Below, piece by piece: positions 26,031 to 33,968 of a stretch of 64,000 nucleotides of DNA. Positions within the stretch are counted from its first letter, which is position 1. Each line of letters begins with the position of its first letter. Source of the stretch: JACVRW01 sp963733885 (GTDB lineage Bacteria > Actinomycetota > Thermoleophilia > Solirubrobacterales > Thermoleophilaceae); the NCBI GenBank assembly GCA_963733885.1, contig CAVTES010000007.1:248001-312000 (forward strand), in the 5' to 3' direction. The notes beneath the pieces were generated by a model. It saw only the letters and a list, made by a program, of their open reading frames with translations. It did no database searches and was not told where the DNA came from. The position numbers and the translations under genes were made by a program.

Positions 26031-27440
26031 TCAGCTGACGCGCTCGCGCGCGGCCCCGAGCAGCTCGTCCGTCGTGGTGAGCTTCACGCGCGGGCGGCCC
26101 TGCGGTTCCCCTGCCGTCTTCTCGGCGGTGTCGATCGCCTCCCAGCCCGCGTACGTCACGTGGTCGGGCTTGCGCTCGTCGAGCAGCTCCTCCAGGCTGT
26201 CGCGGCTGGGATCGGGCGGCTCGTTCAGCCGGCCGGCGTCCAGATCCTCGAGGATCGCGTCCACGGTCTCCTGGGCGTCGCGCTTGTTCGTGCCGATGAT
26301 CCCGGTGGGGCCGCGCTTGATCCATCCGACAACGTATTCGCCACGAATCGCCTCGCCGTCCTCGCCGAGGATGCGGCCGTGCTCGTTCGGCACCGTCCCC
26401 TTGCGCTCGTCGAAGGGGACGCCCTGCACCTGCATGCCCCGGTATCCGATGGACCGAAAAACGATGTGGCAGTCGAGCTCTTCGATCGAGTCGGTCGAGC
26501 AGGCGCGCAGCGAGCCGTTCTCGTCGCGCAGGGTGTTCCGGCAGATGCGGATGCCCTCGACCCTGTCGGTGCCCAGGAGCTCGAGCGGCGATGCCAGAAA
26601 GCGCAGCACGATGCGGCGCGGCTTGCCCTCGGGCTCACGGCCCGCGTAGCCGGTCAGGATGTCGACGTTCTTGCGCGAGGTGTTGCTCGCGGCGTCGCTC
26701 TCGAGCCACGTCCTGCTCAGGTCATCGAGCTCCACGTCCCGGGCGTCGACATGGACGTCGGCGTCATTCATCTCGCCCAGCTCGAGGAGCTCGGGGTTCG
26801 TGAACGCCGCCTGGGCCGGACCGCGCCGGCCGAGCACCACGATCTCGCGGATGTTGCTCTCCGCAAGGACCTCGAGGGCGTGGTCGGCCACGTCGGTCGT
26901 GGCGAGCTCGTCGCGGGTGAGCGCCAGCATGCGCGCGACGTCGGCCGCCACGTTGCCGTTGCCGATGACGATCGCGCGCTCGCCCGAGAGGTCGAACTCG
27001 AGGTCGCGGTATTGGGGATGGCCGTTGTACCAGGCGACGAACTCGGTGGCGGCCCAGCTGCCGGGAAGGTCCTCCCCGGGGATGCCCATGCGCCGGTCGG
27101 TCTGCGCGCCGACCGCGTAGATGACGGCGTGATACCGGGCGAGCAGCTCGTCGTGGGTGATGTCCGTGCCGTAGTCGACGTTGCCGTAGAAGCGGAACTC
27201 CGGGTGGGTGGCGGTCTTCTCGTAGACGCGGCTGACAGCCTTGATGTTCGGGTGGTCGGGAGCGACCCCACCGCGCACGAGCCCCCATGGCGTGGGGAGG
27301 CGGTCGTAGACGTCGACGTGTACCTGGAGGTCCGGATGCGACTTGCACTTCAGCAGGTGTCCAGCCGCGTAGAACCCTGCCGGACCGGAGCCGACGACGG
27401 CGACCCGCAGCGGATTCTCGGACGTGCCGATCGATGCCAT
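26031..27440 (-). CDS. Ferredoxin/adrenodoxin-type NADP+ reductase (FprA-like)
   Basis: A 469-residue flavoprotein. The FAD-binding fingerprint VAVVGSGPAGFYAAGHLL starts at about residue 12, followed by DVYDRLPTPWGLVRGGVAPD, the NADP-binding IVIGNGNVAADVARML and the C-terminal YVVGWIKRGPTGIIGTNKRDA that stacks on FAD. This matches mycobacterial FprA, which passes electrons between NADPH and ferredoxins. ATG 27440 is chosen because the Rossmann fold begins directly after it; the longer frame to 27593 adds an Arg/Pro-rich shadow. It is divergent from the Ppx/GppA gene. Confidence 0.92.
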   Translation of the reverse strand: MASIGTSENPLRVAVVGSGPAGFYAAGHLLKCKSHPDLQVHVDVYDRLPTPWGLVRGGVAPDHPNIKAVSRVYEKTATHPEFRFYGNVDYGTDITHDELLARYHAVIYAVGAQTDRRMGIPGEDLPGSWAATEFVAWYNGHPQYRDLEFDLSGERAIVIGNGNVAADVARMLALTRDELATTDVADHALEVLAESNIREIVVLGRRGPAQAAFTNPELLELGEMNDADVHVDARDVELDDLSRTWLESDAASNTSRKNVDILTGYAGREPEGKPRRIVLRFLASPLELLGTDRVEGIRICRNTLRDENGSLRACSTDSIEELDCHIVFRSIGYRGMQVQGVPFDERKGTVPNEHGRILGEDGEAIRGEYVVGWIKRGPTGIIGTNKRDAQETVDAILEDLDAGRLNEPPDPSRDSLEELLDERKPDHVTYAGWEAIDTAEKTAGEPQGRPRVKLTTTDELLGAARERVS

Positions 27441-27558
27441 ACCGGCATCGAGTCTAGGCGCAGACCTCCGCGAATCGCCATCCGAAGGCGGGCCGCCAGG
27501 CGGTGATCGTCCGCGGCGGGGCGGGGGTCGGACGCCCCCGTCAGGAATGATCCGGCCC

Positions 27559-29064
27559 ATGCAGAGAGTCGCCGTCGCAGACATGGGTTCCAACTCCTGG
27601 CGCCTCGTGGTCTTCGGCTACGAGCCCGGCACCCCTTGGTGGAGCCTCGTCGACGAGATCCGCGAAGCCGTGCGCGTGGGGGCGGGACTGGCCGAGGAGG
27701 GCGCCATCCGGCCCGACCGGTTCGACCGCGCTCTCCACACCGCCGCCCTCTTCGCCTCGTTCTGCCGTGCGTCCGGCATCGACGAGGTCGAGGCCCTGGC
27801 CACCAGCGCGATCCGCGACGCCGCCAACGGTCCCGAGCTGCTCGACGCAATACGCGACCGGACCGGCCTCGAGCCGCGCGTCATCAGCGGCCGCGAGGAG
27901 GCCCGTTACGACTGGCTCGCCATCGCCAACTCTACGACCATCGAGAAGGGCTTCGGGCTCGACATGGGCGGCGGCAGCATCCAGGCGCTCAGGATCGAGG
28001 ACCGCCGGCTCGCGGAGGCCGAGTCGCTTCGGCTCGGATCCGTGCGCGTGAGCGAGGAGTTCCTGCCCGGTGAGAAGGCGCCGGCGAAGGCAATAAGGGC
28101 GCTGCGCAAGAAGGCCGCCGGCGAGCTCGAGGCGCTTCCCTGGTGGGGGGAGGGCGGGCGTTTCGTGGGCGTGGGCGGCACGATCCGCAACCTCGCCGCC
28201 GCGGCGATGAAGCGCGCCGGGCTCCCGGCGCTCGACGTACAGGGCTTCGAGCTCACCCGCGACGCCCTCGAGGACCTGATCGAGTCGCTGGCCGACCTGC
28301 CGGCCTCGAAGCGGGGTGAGCTGCCCGGCATCAAGCCCGACCGCGGCGACGTCATCCTCGGTGGCGCGCTGGTGCTCGCCGCCGCGCTCGACAGCGGCGG
28401 CTTCGACCGGATCGAGGCGACCGAGGCGGGCCTGCGCGAGGGGGTGTTCTTCGAGCGCTTGCTGGGCAAGCGGGAGCTGTTCGAGGACGTCCGCAGCGAG
28501 TCCGTGCTCAACCTGAGGCACCGCTTCACCGTCGACCCCGCCCACGTCGAGCGCGTCGCCGAGCTGTCCCTCGAGATGTTCGACGGGCTCGCCCGCGCCG
28601 GCCTGCACGAGCTCGGCGCCGCCGACCGCGAGCTGCTCTGGGCGGCCTGCATGCTGCACGACATCGGCACTGCGATCGACTACGACGACCACCACCGCCA
28701 CTCCCACTACCTGATCCTGAACGCCGGTCTCCCGGGCTACACGCCGCGGGAGCTGGTCCTGGTGGGCCTGATCGCCCGCTACCACCGCAAGGGCGAGCCC
28801 GACACCTCCGACCTCGGACCGCTGGAGGAGCGCGGCGACGCCCACCGGCTTCGGCTGCTCTCCGGGATCATCCGGCTCGCCGAGCAGCTCGAGCGCAGTC
28901 GCGACGGGGCGATCCGCCAGGTGCGCGTGGCTTCGGACGACGGAACCGTCGCGCTCGACGCCGACGTCGACCCCGCCCGCGATCCGAGCGTTCCGATCTG
29001 GGCCGCCCGCCGCGAGGCCGGGCTGCTCGCGCACGCGCTCGGGCGCGAGGTGGAGATCGGGTGA
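27559..29064 (+). CDS. Ppx/GppA-family phosphatase with HD domain
   Basis: About 501 residues. The N-terminal ASKHA fold shows VAVADMGSNSWRLVVF (phosphate loop 1), ATSAIRDAANGPELLDAI, and the second loop GLDMGGGSIQ, with EEARYDWLA between. The C-terminal HD half contains WAACMLHDIGTAIDYDDHHRH. These enzymes hydrolyse polyphosphate and/or convert pppGpp to ppGpp. Start ATG 27559 follows AGGA by 14 nt and the conserved fold begins at once. The MFS gene that follows overlaps its stop (GTGA). Confidence 0.92.
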   Translation: MQRVAVADMGSNSWRLVVFGYEPGTPWWSLVDEIREAVRVGAGLAEEGAIRPDRFDRALHTAALFASFCRASGIDEVEALATSAIRDAANGPELLDAIRDRTGLEPRVISGREEARYDWLAIANSTTIEKGFGLDMGGGSIQALRIEDRRLAEAESLRLGSVRVSEEFLPGEKAPAKAIRALRKKAAGELEALPWWGEGGRFVGVGGTIRNLAAAAMKRAGLPALDVQGFELTRDALEDLIESLADLPASKRGELPGIKPDRGDVILGGALVLAAALDSGGFDRIEATEAGLREGVFFERLLGKRELFEDVRSESVLNLRHRFTVDPAHVERVAELSLEMFDGLARAGLHELGAADRELLWAACMLHDIGTAIDYDDHHRHSHYLILNAGLPGYTPRELVLVGLIARYHRKGEPDTSDLGPLEERGDAHRLRLLSGIIRLAEQLERSRDGAIRQVRVASDDGTVALDADVDPARDPSVPIWAARREAGLLAHALGREVEIG

Positions 29065-30380
29065 GAGGGGCCGCGGCGCGCGAGGCCGAAACCCCGGCGC
29101 GACGCGCGCCCCGCCTGGCGATGGTGGGGGCGCTCATGGTCCTCGGGCTGCTCGCCCTCGATTTGGCCGCCGTGCCCGCGGTCCTGCCGTCTGTGCGCAT
29201 CGAGCTCGGGTCGTCCTCCTCCGGCCTCGTGTGGGTGCAGGACGCCTATCTGCTGGCGCTGGCGGTGGTACTGCTGCTGCTGGGCCAACTGGACATTGAC
29301 CGCCGGCTGCTCGCCGCGGCGGGCCTGGCGGCCTTCCTTGGCGGCACGTTGCTGGCCTCGACCGCCGACACCACGGCGACCCTCGTGACCGGCAGGGCAT
29401 TCCAGGGCGCCGGCAGTGCGGCCCTGCTGGTGCCGGCGCTCGAGAGCCTGCGCCCGGCGGCCGGAGAGCCACGGCTCCTGGTCGCAGCCGTGGCCGGCGG
29501 CGCCCTGTTCGCGCTGGCCGTGGCCCCGCTGGCCGGGGGCGCCGTGGCGGAGGCGTCAACCTGGCGCTGGTTGTTTCGGATCGAGCTGGCCGTGGCGGTG
29601 CCTGCACTGCTGCTGCTGTCAGCGGCGACCAACGGGGGCCCGCCGCGGCCGCTCCAAGCCAGTCGCCCGGCCGCGCTCGCGGGGGGCCTGATCCTCGCCG
29701 TCACCGCGCTGGTCCAGTCCGGCCCCTGGGGTTGGGCGTCCGCCGACACGCTGCTGCTCCTTGCGGCGGGGATGGCGCTGCTCGCGTTCGCGCGTCGGGC
29801 CGGGCCTGCGGGCGCCGACGCCGCGCTCCTCGCGCTCGCCGGATGCCTCGCCGCCGCGCTCCTGCTGGCGCCCCAGTACCTCGAGCTGGTGCGCGGGCTA
29901 TCGCCGCTCCGGTCGGGCCTGCTGACCACGGTGCTCACCCTGTCCGCGGCCACGCTCGCAGCCGCGGTCGCCCTGCTCGTCGAACGCGCGCCGCCGAAGC
30001 TTCCGGTGGTGGGCGGACTTGGCTGCGCCGCGCTGGGCGCGGTCGGAATGACCCGGATCGACCCCGCGAGCAGCTACGGGCTCGTTGTCGTCTCGCTCTG
30101 CCTGCTCGGCAGCGGCATCGGCGCGGCCGCCGGAGTGCTCGCGAGCCGCGCCGAGGCCGCTCGCCTCGCCGCGGCCGCGGCGCCGGGCGCGGCTCTGGTC
30201 GTGGCCGCCGCCGGCGCCCTGCTCCAGCGCGCCCAACTCGAGGAGCGCGAGGCGGGCGGCTCGTTCGAAGACGCCCTCGCCGCGGGCCTGGCCGCCTCGG
30301 GCTGGCTGATGGCAGCCCTCCTGGCGGTGGCAGCCCTGCTCGCCTGGCGCCGAGCCTCGCCGCCGGCGGCACCTGGCTAG
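29061..30380 (+). CDS. MFS transporter (DHA2-like)
   Basis: A 439-residue, very Ala/Leu-rich protein with about 12-13 hydrophobic helices. The first helix (ALMVLGLLALDLAAVPAVLPSV), the loop SSSSGLVWVQDAYLLALAVVLLLLG and the motif GRAFQGAGSAAL are typical of EmrB/QacA (DHA2) drug exporters, but the second half is less conserved. The start GTG overlaps the Ppx stop. It may export drugs or metabolites; no substrate is evident and the link to polyphosphate is not obvious. Confidence 0.75.
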   Translation: MRGAAAREAETPARRAPRLAMVGALMVLGLLALDLAAVPAVLPSVRIELGSSSSGLVWVQDAYLLALAVVLLLLGQLDIDRRLLAAAGLAAFLGGTLLASTADTTATLVTGRAFQGAGSAALLVPALESLRPAAGEPRLLVAAVAGGALFALAVAPLAGGAVAEASTWRWLFRIELAVAVPALLLLSAATNGGPPRPLQASRPAALAGGLILAVTALVQSGPWGWASADTLLLLAAGMALLAFARRAGPAGADAALLALAGCLAAALLLAPQYLELVRGLSPLRSGLLTTVLTLSAATLAAAVALLVERAPPKLPVVGGLGCAALGAVGMTRIDPASSYGLVVVSLCLLGSGIGAAAGVLASRAEAARLAAAAAPGAALVVAAAGALLQRAQLEEREAGGSFEDALAAGLAASGWLMAALLAVAALLAWRRASPPAAPG

Positions 30381-30427
30381 ACGTCGATCCGGCTTCCGCG
30401 AGAAACCTATGCGTACTCTGGAGGCCG

Positions 30428-31810
30428 ATGGCCGACGACCTTCCCACCGGACGCTGGCGGCGCGCCGCCAAGGTCGGCCGGCTCGCGGGCGGCCAGACGG
30501 CGCGCGGCTACGCCACCAAGGCGGCCAACCTGACCCGCGACCAGGAGGCCCGCCGCGAAGCGGCGGGCAGGCGGCAGATGGAGGCCGCCGAACAGATCTT
30601 CGACGTGCTCGGCCAGATGAAGGGCGCCGCCATGAAGGTCGGGCAGGTGGCCTCCTTCATCGACACCGGCGCCTTCCCTCCCGAGTTCCAGGAGCGGATC
30701 CAGGGGAAGCTCGCCGAGTTGCGCGACTCCGCCCCGCGCGTCCCATTCAACCGCATGCGCAAGGTGGTCGAGGAGGGCCTGGGGGAAAAGCTCACCGACG
30801 TCTTTGCCGAGTTCGAGGAAGAGGCGGTGGCCGCGGCTTCGATCGGCCAGGTCTACAAGGCCCGCCTCCACGACGGCCGCGACGTCGCGGTCAAGGTGCA
30901 GTACCCGGGCGTGGCGCAGGCGGTGCGCGCCGATCTTCAGAACCTGGGCCTGATCATGCGCGTGGCCAAGCGGATCGCGCCCGGCATGGACGCCAAGGCG
31001 ATGACCCGCGAGCTCCGCGAGCGCCTCACCGACGAGCTCGACTACGAGCACGAGGCCCAGCAGCACCGCGCCTTCGCGCGCAGCTGGCGCGGACACCCGT
31101 TCATCTACGTCCCGCCGGTGGTGACCGAGCTGTGCAGCGAGCACGTGCTGGTGTCGGAGTGGGTCGAGGCGAAGGGCTTCGAGGAGGTGCGCGAGATGGA
31201 CCGCGCGACGCGCGACCGCTTCGGCGAGATCGTCTTTCGCTTCTTCTTCGGATCGCTCTACCGGAACGGCCACTTCTCCGGCGACCCGCACCCGGGCAAC
31301 TACCGGCTGATGGACGACGGGAGGGTGGCGTTCATCGACTTCGGCATGACGAAGCGCGTCACGCGCGAGGACCTCGAGGCCGAGACCGCGGCGGTCCGCC
31401 TCGGGATGGACGGCGACGTGGCCGGCCTCCACCGCCAGCTCGGCGCGATGGGCTTCTACGACCCGGCCGATGAGGAGGTCACCCCGGAGGCCGTGTTCGA
31501 CCACTTCCACGACGTCACGCGCTGGTACATCGAGGATCGCGAGGTGACGGTGGACCGCGAGCTCGTCACCGCGGTGCTGATCGACTTCGGCGACCCGCGC
31601 TCACGCCACTGGCAGCTGATGCGGCGCGAGACGATGCCCCCGCAGGCGATGCTGGCGCGCCGCATGGAGGCGCTCACCCTCGGCGTGCTGGGACAGCTCG
31701 GGGCCACCGCGAACTGGCACCTGATCGCGCGCGAGTGGCTGTTCGGCGAGGCGCCCTCCACCGAGCTCGGCGCGGCGGAGCACCCGTTCCATGACAGGGC
31801 GGCGGCCTGA
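30428..31810 (+). CDS. ABC1/AarF (UbiB)-family atypical kinase
   Basis: About 460 residues from ATG 30428, with GGAGG 6 nt upstream. UbiB-family landmarks are present: the KxGQ motif in GAAMKVGQVASFIDTG, the nucleotide loop AAASIGQVYKARL, AVKVQYPG, and the catalytic/metal segments GDPHPGNYRL and FIDFGMTKR. These proteins are ADCK/UbiB-like ATPases implicated in lipid or quinone metabolism. It is followed, with overlap, by the AlkA-like glycosylase gene. The family gives the role only in general terms. Confidence 0.9.
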   Translation: MADDLPTGRWRRAAKVGRLAGGQTARGYATKAANLTRDQEARREAAGRRQMEAAEQIFDVLGQMKGAAMKVGQVASFIDTGAFPPEFQERIQGKLAELRDSAPRVPFNRMRKVVEEGLGEKLTDVFAEFEEEAVAAASIGQVYKARLHDGRDVAVKVQYPGVAQAVRADLQNLGLIMRVAKRIAPGMDAKAMTRELRERLTDELDYEHEAQQHRAFARSWRGHPFIYVPPVVTELCSEHVLVSEWVEAKGFEEVREMDRATRDRFGEIVFRFFFGSLYRNGHFSGDPHPGNYRLMDDGRVAFIDFGMTKRVTREDLEAETAAVRLGMDGDVAGLHRQLGAMGFYDPADEEVTPEAVFDHFHDVTRWYIEDREVTVDRELVTAVLIDFGDPRSRHWQLMRRETMPPQAMLARRMEALTLGVLGQLGATANWHLIAREWLFGEAPSTELGAAEHPFHDRAAA

Positions 31811-32441
31811 CCCCATGCTCGCTGGACGGAAGGCGGTCGCCGCGCTGCGCGACGCCGACCCGGTCATGGCCCGCCTGATCGAGGAGCACGCCACGGTTGT
31901 GCGGCGCGACATGAAGCGCGAGCGCCCCGGCGACGCCTACGGCGCGCTGCTCCGCTCGATAGTCGGGCAGCAACTCTCCACGAAGGCCGCGAGCACGATC
32001 TACGGCCGCATGATCGACATCTTCGGCGGGCACGCGCCCACCCCGCGTCAGCTCCTTGCCGCAGACCCGGATGAGATCCGCGCGGCCGGGCTATCGCGTC
32101 CGAAGATCGCCTACCTGCGCGACCTGGCGCAGCACGTGGAGGACGGGACGCTCGAGCTCGACCGGCTCGACGAGCTGCCGGACGAGGAGGTGAGCGCCCA
32201 GCTGACGGCGATCAAGGGTCTCGGCCAGTGGACGGCGGACATGTTCCTGATGTTCCACCTGCGCCGCCCCGACGTGCTCCCCGTCGGCGACCAGGGCATC
32301 CGCCGGGCCGTCCAGGTCGAGTACCGGATGCGGAAGCTGCCCGATCCGAAGCGGCTCGAGAAAGTGGCCCGCCCCTGGCGCCCGCACAGGACGCTCGCCT
32401 GCCTGTTCCTATGGAGCTCGTTGGATAACGCGCCGGCTTAG
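31791..32441 (+). CDS. DNA-3-methyladenine glycosylase II-type HhH-GPD protein
   Basis: A 216-residue AlkA-family base-excision glycosylase. The helix-hairpin-helix is in TAIKGLGQWTADMFLMF and the catalytic Asp in LPVGDQGIRRAV; RSIVGQQLSTKAASTI matches the family N-terminus. It lacks the extra N-terminal domain of E. coli AlkA and the iron-sulfur cysteines of Nth/MutY. Start ATG 31791 overlaps the kinase stop by 20 bp and has GGAG upstream; ATG 31815, after that stop, is the alternative. It ends in a 4-bp convergent overlap with the IscA-like gene. Confidence 0.88.
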   Translation: MTGRRPDPMLAGRKAVAALRDADPVMARLIEEHATVVRRDMKRERPGDAYGALLRSIVGQQLSTKAASTIYGRMIDIFGGHAPTPRQLLAADPDEIRAAGLSRPKIAYLRDLAQHVEDGTLELDRLDELPDEEVSAQLTAIKGLGQWTADMFLMFHLRRPDVLPVGDQGIRRAVQVEYRMRKLPDPKRLEKVARPWRPHRTLACLFLWSSLDNAPA

Positions 32442-32794
32442 ACCGACGCGCCGCAGCTCGGCTCCTCGTCCGCCACGCGGAAGGAGGAGCCGCAGCCGCA
32501 TGAGGCGACCACGTTCGGGTTCGAGACCTCGAAGCCCGAACCCATGAAGTTCTCGGTGTAGTCGACCGTGGAGCCCTCGACGTAGCGCAGGCTGGCCGGG
32601 TCCACGAGAACCGGTATGCCCGAGGTGGCGAAGACGTGGTCGTCGTCGCGCTTCTCGTCGAGGGCGAGCGCGTACTGGAAGCCGGAGCAGCCGCCACCAC
32701 GGACGCCCACGCGGAGCCCGATGTCGCCGGCCGCCGCCTGGCCCTCCATGAATGCGCGGACCTTCTCGGCTGCGATGTCGGTGAGGATCACCAT
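32438..32794 (-). CDS. Iron-sulfur cluster assembly protein, IscA/ErpA (HesB-like) type
   Basis: A 118-residue A-type carrier: ILTDIAAEKVRAFM, GLRVGVRGGGCSGFQYALAL with the first ligand Cys, SLRYVEGSTVDY, and the paired cysteines in VVASCGCGSSFRV. It delivers [Fe-S] clusters to apoproteins. An extra Cys is present in the C-terminal tail (EEPSCGASV). It is divergent from a BolA-Grx operon with a 38-bp gap, which matches the known partnership of these families in iron-sulfur trafficking. Start ATG 32794; longer frames lack support. Confidence 0.93.
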   Translation of the reverse strand: MVILTDIAAEKVRAFMEGQAAAGDIGLRVGVRGGGCSGFQYALALDEKRDDDHVFATSGIPVLVDPASLRYVEGSTVDYTENFMGSGFEVSNPNVVASCGCGSSFRVADEEPSCGASV

Positions 32795-32832
32795 CTCGTT
32801 GGAGTGTATCGGCGCATCCCTCGGTACCCTCA

Positions 32833-33123
32833 ATGTTCCCGATGCCCACAGCATCAGAACTCGAAGAACGCATCACGGCCGCGCTTCCCGGCGCCGAGGT
32901 TCGCGTGGAGGACCTCACCGGCGGCGGCGACCATTTCCGGGCAGAGGTGGTCTCCGACAGGTTCGAGGGCCTGTCGCGCATCCAGCAGCACAAGCTGATC
33001 TACGACGTGTTCGGCGCCGAGGTCGGCGGCCCCATCCACGCCCTTTCAATCAAGACTGCCGTGCCGGAGCAGCCGGCTCGGCCGGCTGCGAACGGACCCG
33101 ATCAACCTGGAGCAACCCAATGA
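32833..33123 (+). CDS. BolA-family protein
   Basis: A 96-residue BolA homologue: ASELEERITAALPGAEVRVE, then DHFRAEVVSDRFEGLSRIQQHKLIY and GPIHALSIKT with the conserved C-terminal His. BolA proteins pair with CGFS monothiol glutaredoxins to bind or transfer a [2Fe-2S] cluster; exactly such a glutaredoxin starts at 33120, overlapping its stop (ATGA). ATG 32842 is an in-frame alternative. No ribosome-binding site was seen before 32833, so translation may be leaderless. A Pro/Ala-rich tail follows the domain. Confidence 0.92.
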   Translation: MFPMPTASELEERITAALPGAEVRVEDLTGGGDHFRAEVVSDRFEGLSRIQQHKLIYDVFGAEVGGPIHALSIKTAVPEQPARPAANGPDQPGATQ

Positions 33124-33515
33124 CGAACGACGAGATCCGCGGCTTCATCGAGAACTCAATCAAGGAAAACAGCGTCATGCTGTTCATGAAGGGCACACCG
33201 CACCAGCCCGCCTGTGGCTTCTCCGCCCGCACGGCCGGCGCCCTCAACACGCTCGGGGTGCAGTACGCGGCGCTCGACATCCTGCCCGACCCGCGCATCC
33301 GCGAGGAGCTTTCGGCCGTGTCGGGCTGGCCGACCATCCCCCAGCTGTTCGTGGAGGGCGAGCTGATCGGCGGCTCGGACATCGTCATGGAGATGTTCGA
33401 GTCGGGCGAGCTGGCGTCGCTGCTCGGCGCCGAGCAGCCGGCGCAAGGGGCGGTCGAGCCCGAGCCGCAGCCCGTGCAGAAGCGCCCGATCGGCCTCGAG
33501 AACAGGCTCGACTAG
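33120..33515 (+). CDS. Monothiol glutaredoxin (Grx4/GrxD type)
   Basis: A 131-residue monothiol glutaredoxin. The key motif CGFS is in HQPACGFSARTAGAL, preceded by VMLFMKGTPHQP and followed by the cis-Pro segment WPTIPQLFVEGELIGGSDIV. CGFS glutaredoxins bridge a [2Fe-2S] cluster with glutathione or another thiol and BolA. The C-terminal 30 residues are a charged low-complexity tail. The start overlaps BolA (ATGA). Actinobacteria usually lack glutathione, so which thiol serves as ligand here is open. Confidence 0.93.
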   Translation: MTNDEIRGFIENSIKENSVMLFMKGTPHQPACGFSARTAGALNTLGVQYAALDILPDPRIREELSAVSGWPTIPQLFVEGELIGGSDIVMEMFESGELASLLGAEQPAQGAVEPEPQPVQKRPIGLENRLD

Positions 33516-33709
33516 CGCTTCTTCGGGCGTCGCTTGCGGCGCTCGTCAAGCACCTTGCGGCCGCGCTCGGCAGCGTCCCGCGCCTGGCGCTTGTAGCGCT
33601 CCTTGTCCTCCTGCGGCAGCTGCTGCCAGCGCTCCCACGCCATCAGGACGTAGGGCCACAGGCGGCGCAGTTGCTTTACGCGACTTCCTTTTTGGACTTG
33701 TTGAGCCAT
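33512..33709 (-). CDS. Small basic protein of unknown function
   Basis: A 65-residue, strongly basic frame (RRLWPYVLMAWERWQQLPQE, then Lys/Arg-rich helix ending RRKRRPKKR). It overlaps the upstream GST-like gene by 34 bp, with ATG 33709 inside that gene, and overlaps the convergent glutaredoxin by 4 bp. The LPQEDKERYKRQAR pattern resembles a short helical DNA-binding tail but no family is confidently recognised. The amphipathic composition and tight spacing suggest a real gene. Confidence 0.55.
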   Translation of the reverse strand: MAQQVQKGSRVKQLRRLWPYVLMAWERWQQLPQEDKERYKRQARDAAERGRKVLDERRKRRPKKR

Positions 33710-33936
33710 TCCAGGTATTCCAGGATGCGGTGCGAGTCGTGGATGACCTCGTCGCCGTGTACCAGAACCGGTACCCATCTCTGCCCCGTCAACTCCTCGA
33801 TCTCGGGGCGGTCCCGCTTCAGGAAGGGCACGCGCACCTCCTGAAACTCGATCCCGGCCGCGCGCAGGCGGCGCGCGACCTTGCCGCATCGGCAGACGAG
33901 GTCGGTGGGGGCTTTGCAGCGGTACAGCGTGGCCAT
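33676..33936 (-). CDS. Glutaredoxin-like / GST N-terminal domain protein
   Basis: An 86-residue single thioredoxin-fold domain: MATLYRCKAPTDLVC, then AAGIEFQEVRVPFLKRDRPE, the cis-Pro in QRWVPVLVHGDEVIHDSHRI and LEYLEWL, the pattern of glutathione S-transferase N-terminal domains. The C-terminal helical GST domain is absent, so it may be a stand-alone thiol-binding protein. Cys residues occur at 7, 15 and 17. It sits between the basic small protein and the epimerase, all minus strand. Confidence 0.7.
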   Translation of the reverse strand: MATLYRCKAPTDLVCRCGKVARRLRAAGIEFQEVRVPFLKRDRPEIEELTGQRWVPVLVHGDEVIHDSHRILEYLEWLNKSKKEVA

Positions 33937-33968
33937 CCCGGCAAATGCTAGATGGCTGATTCGGCCGG

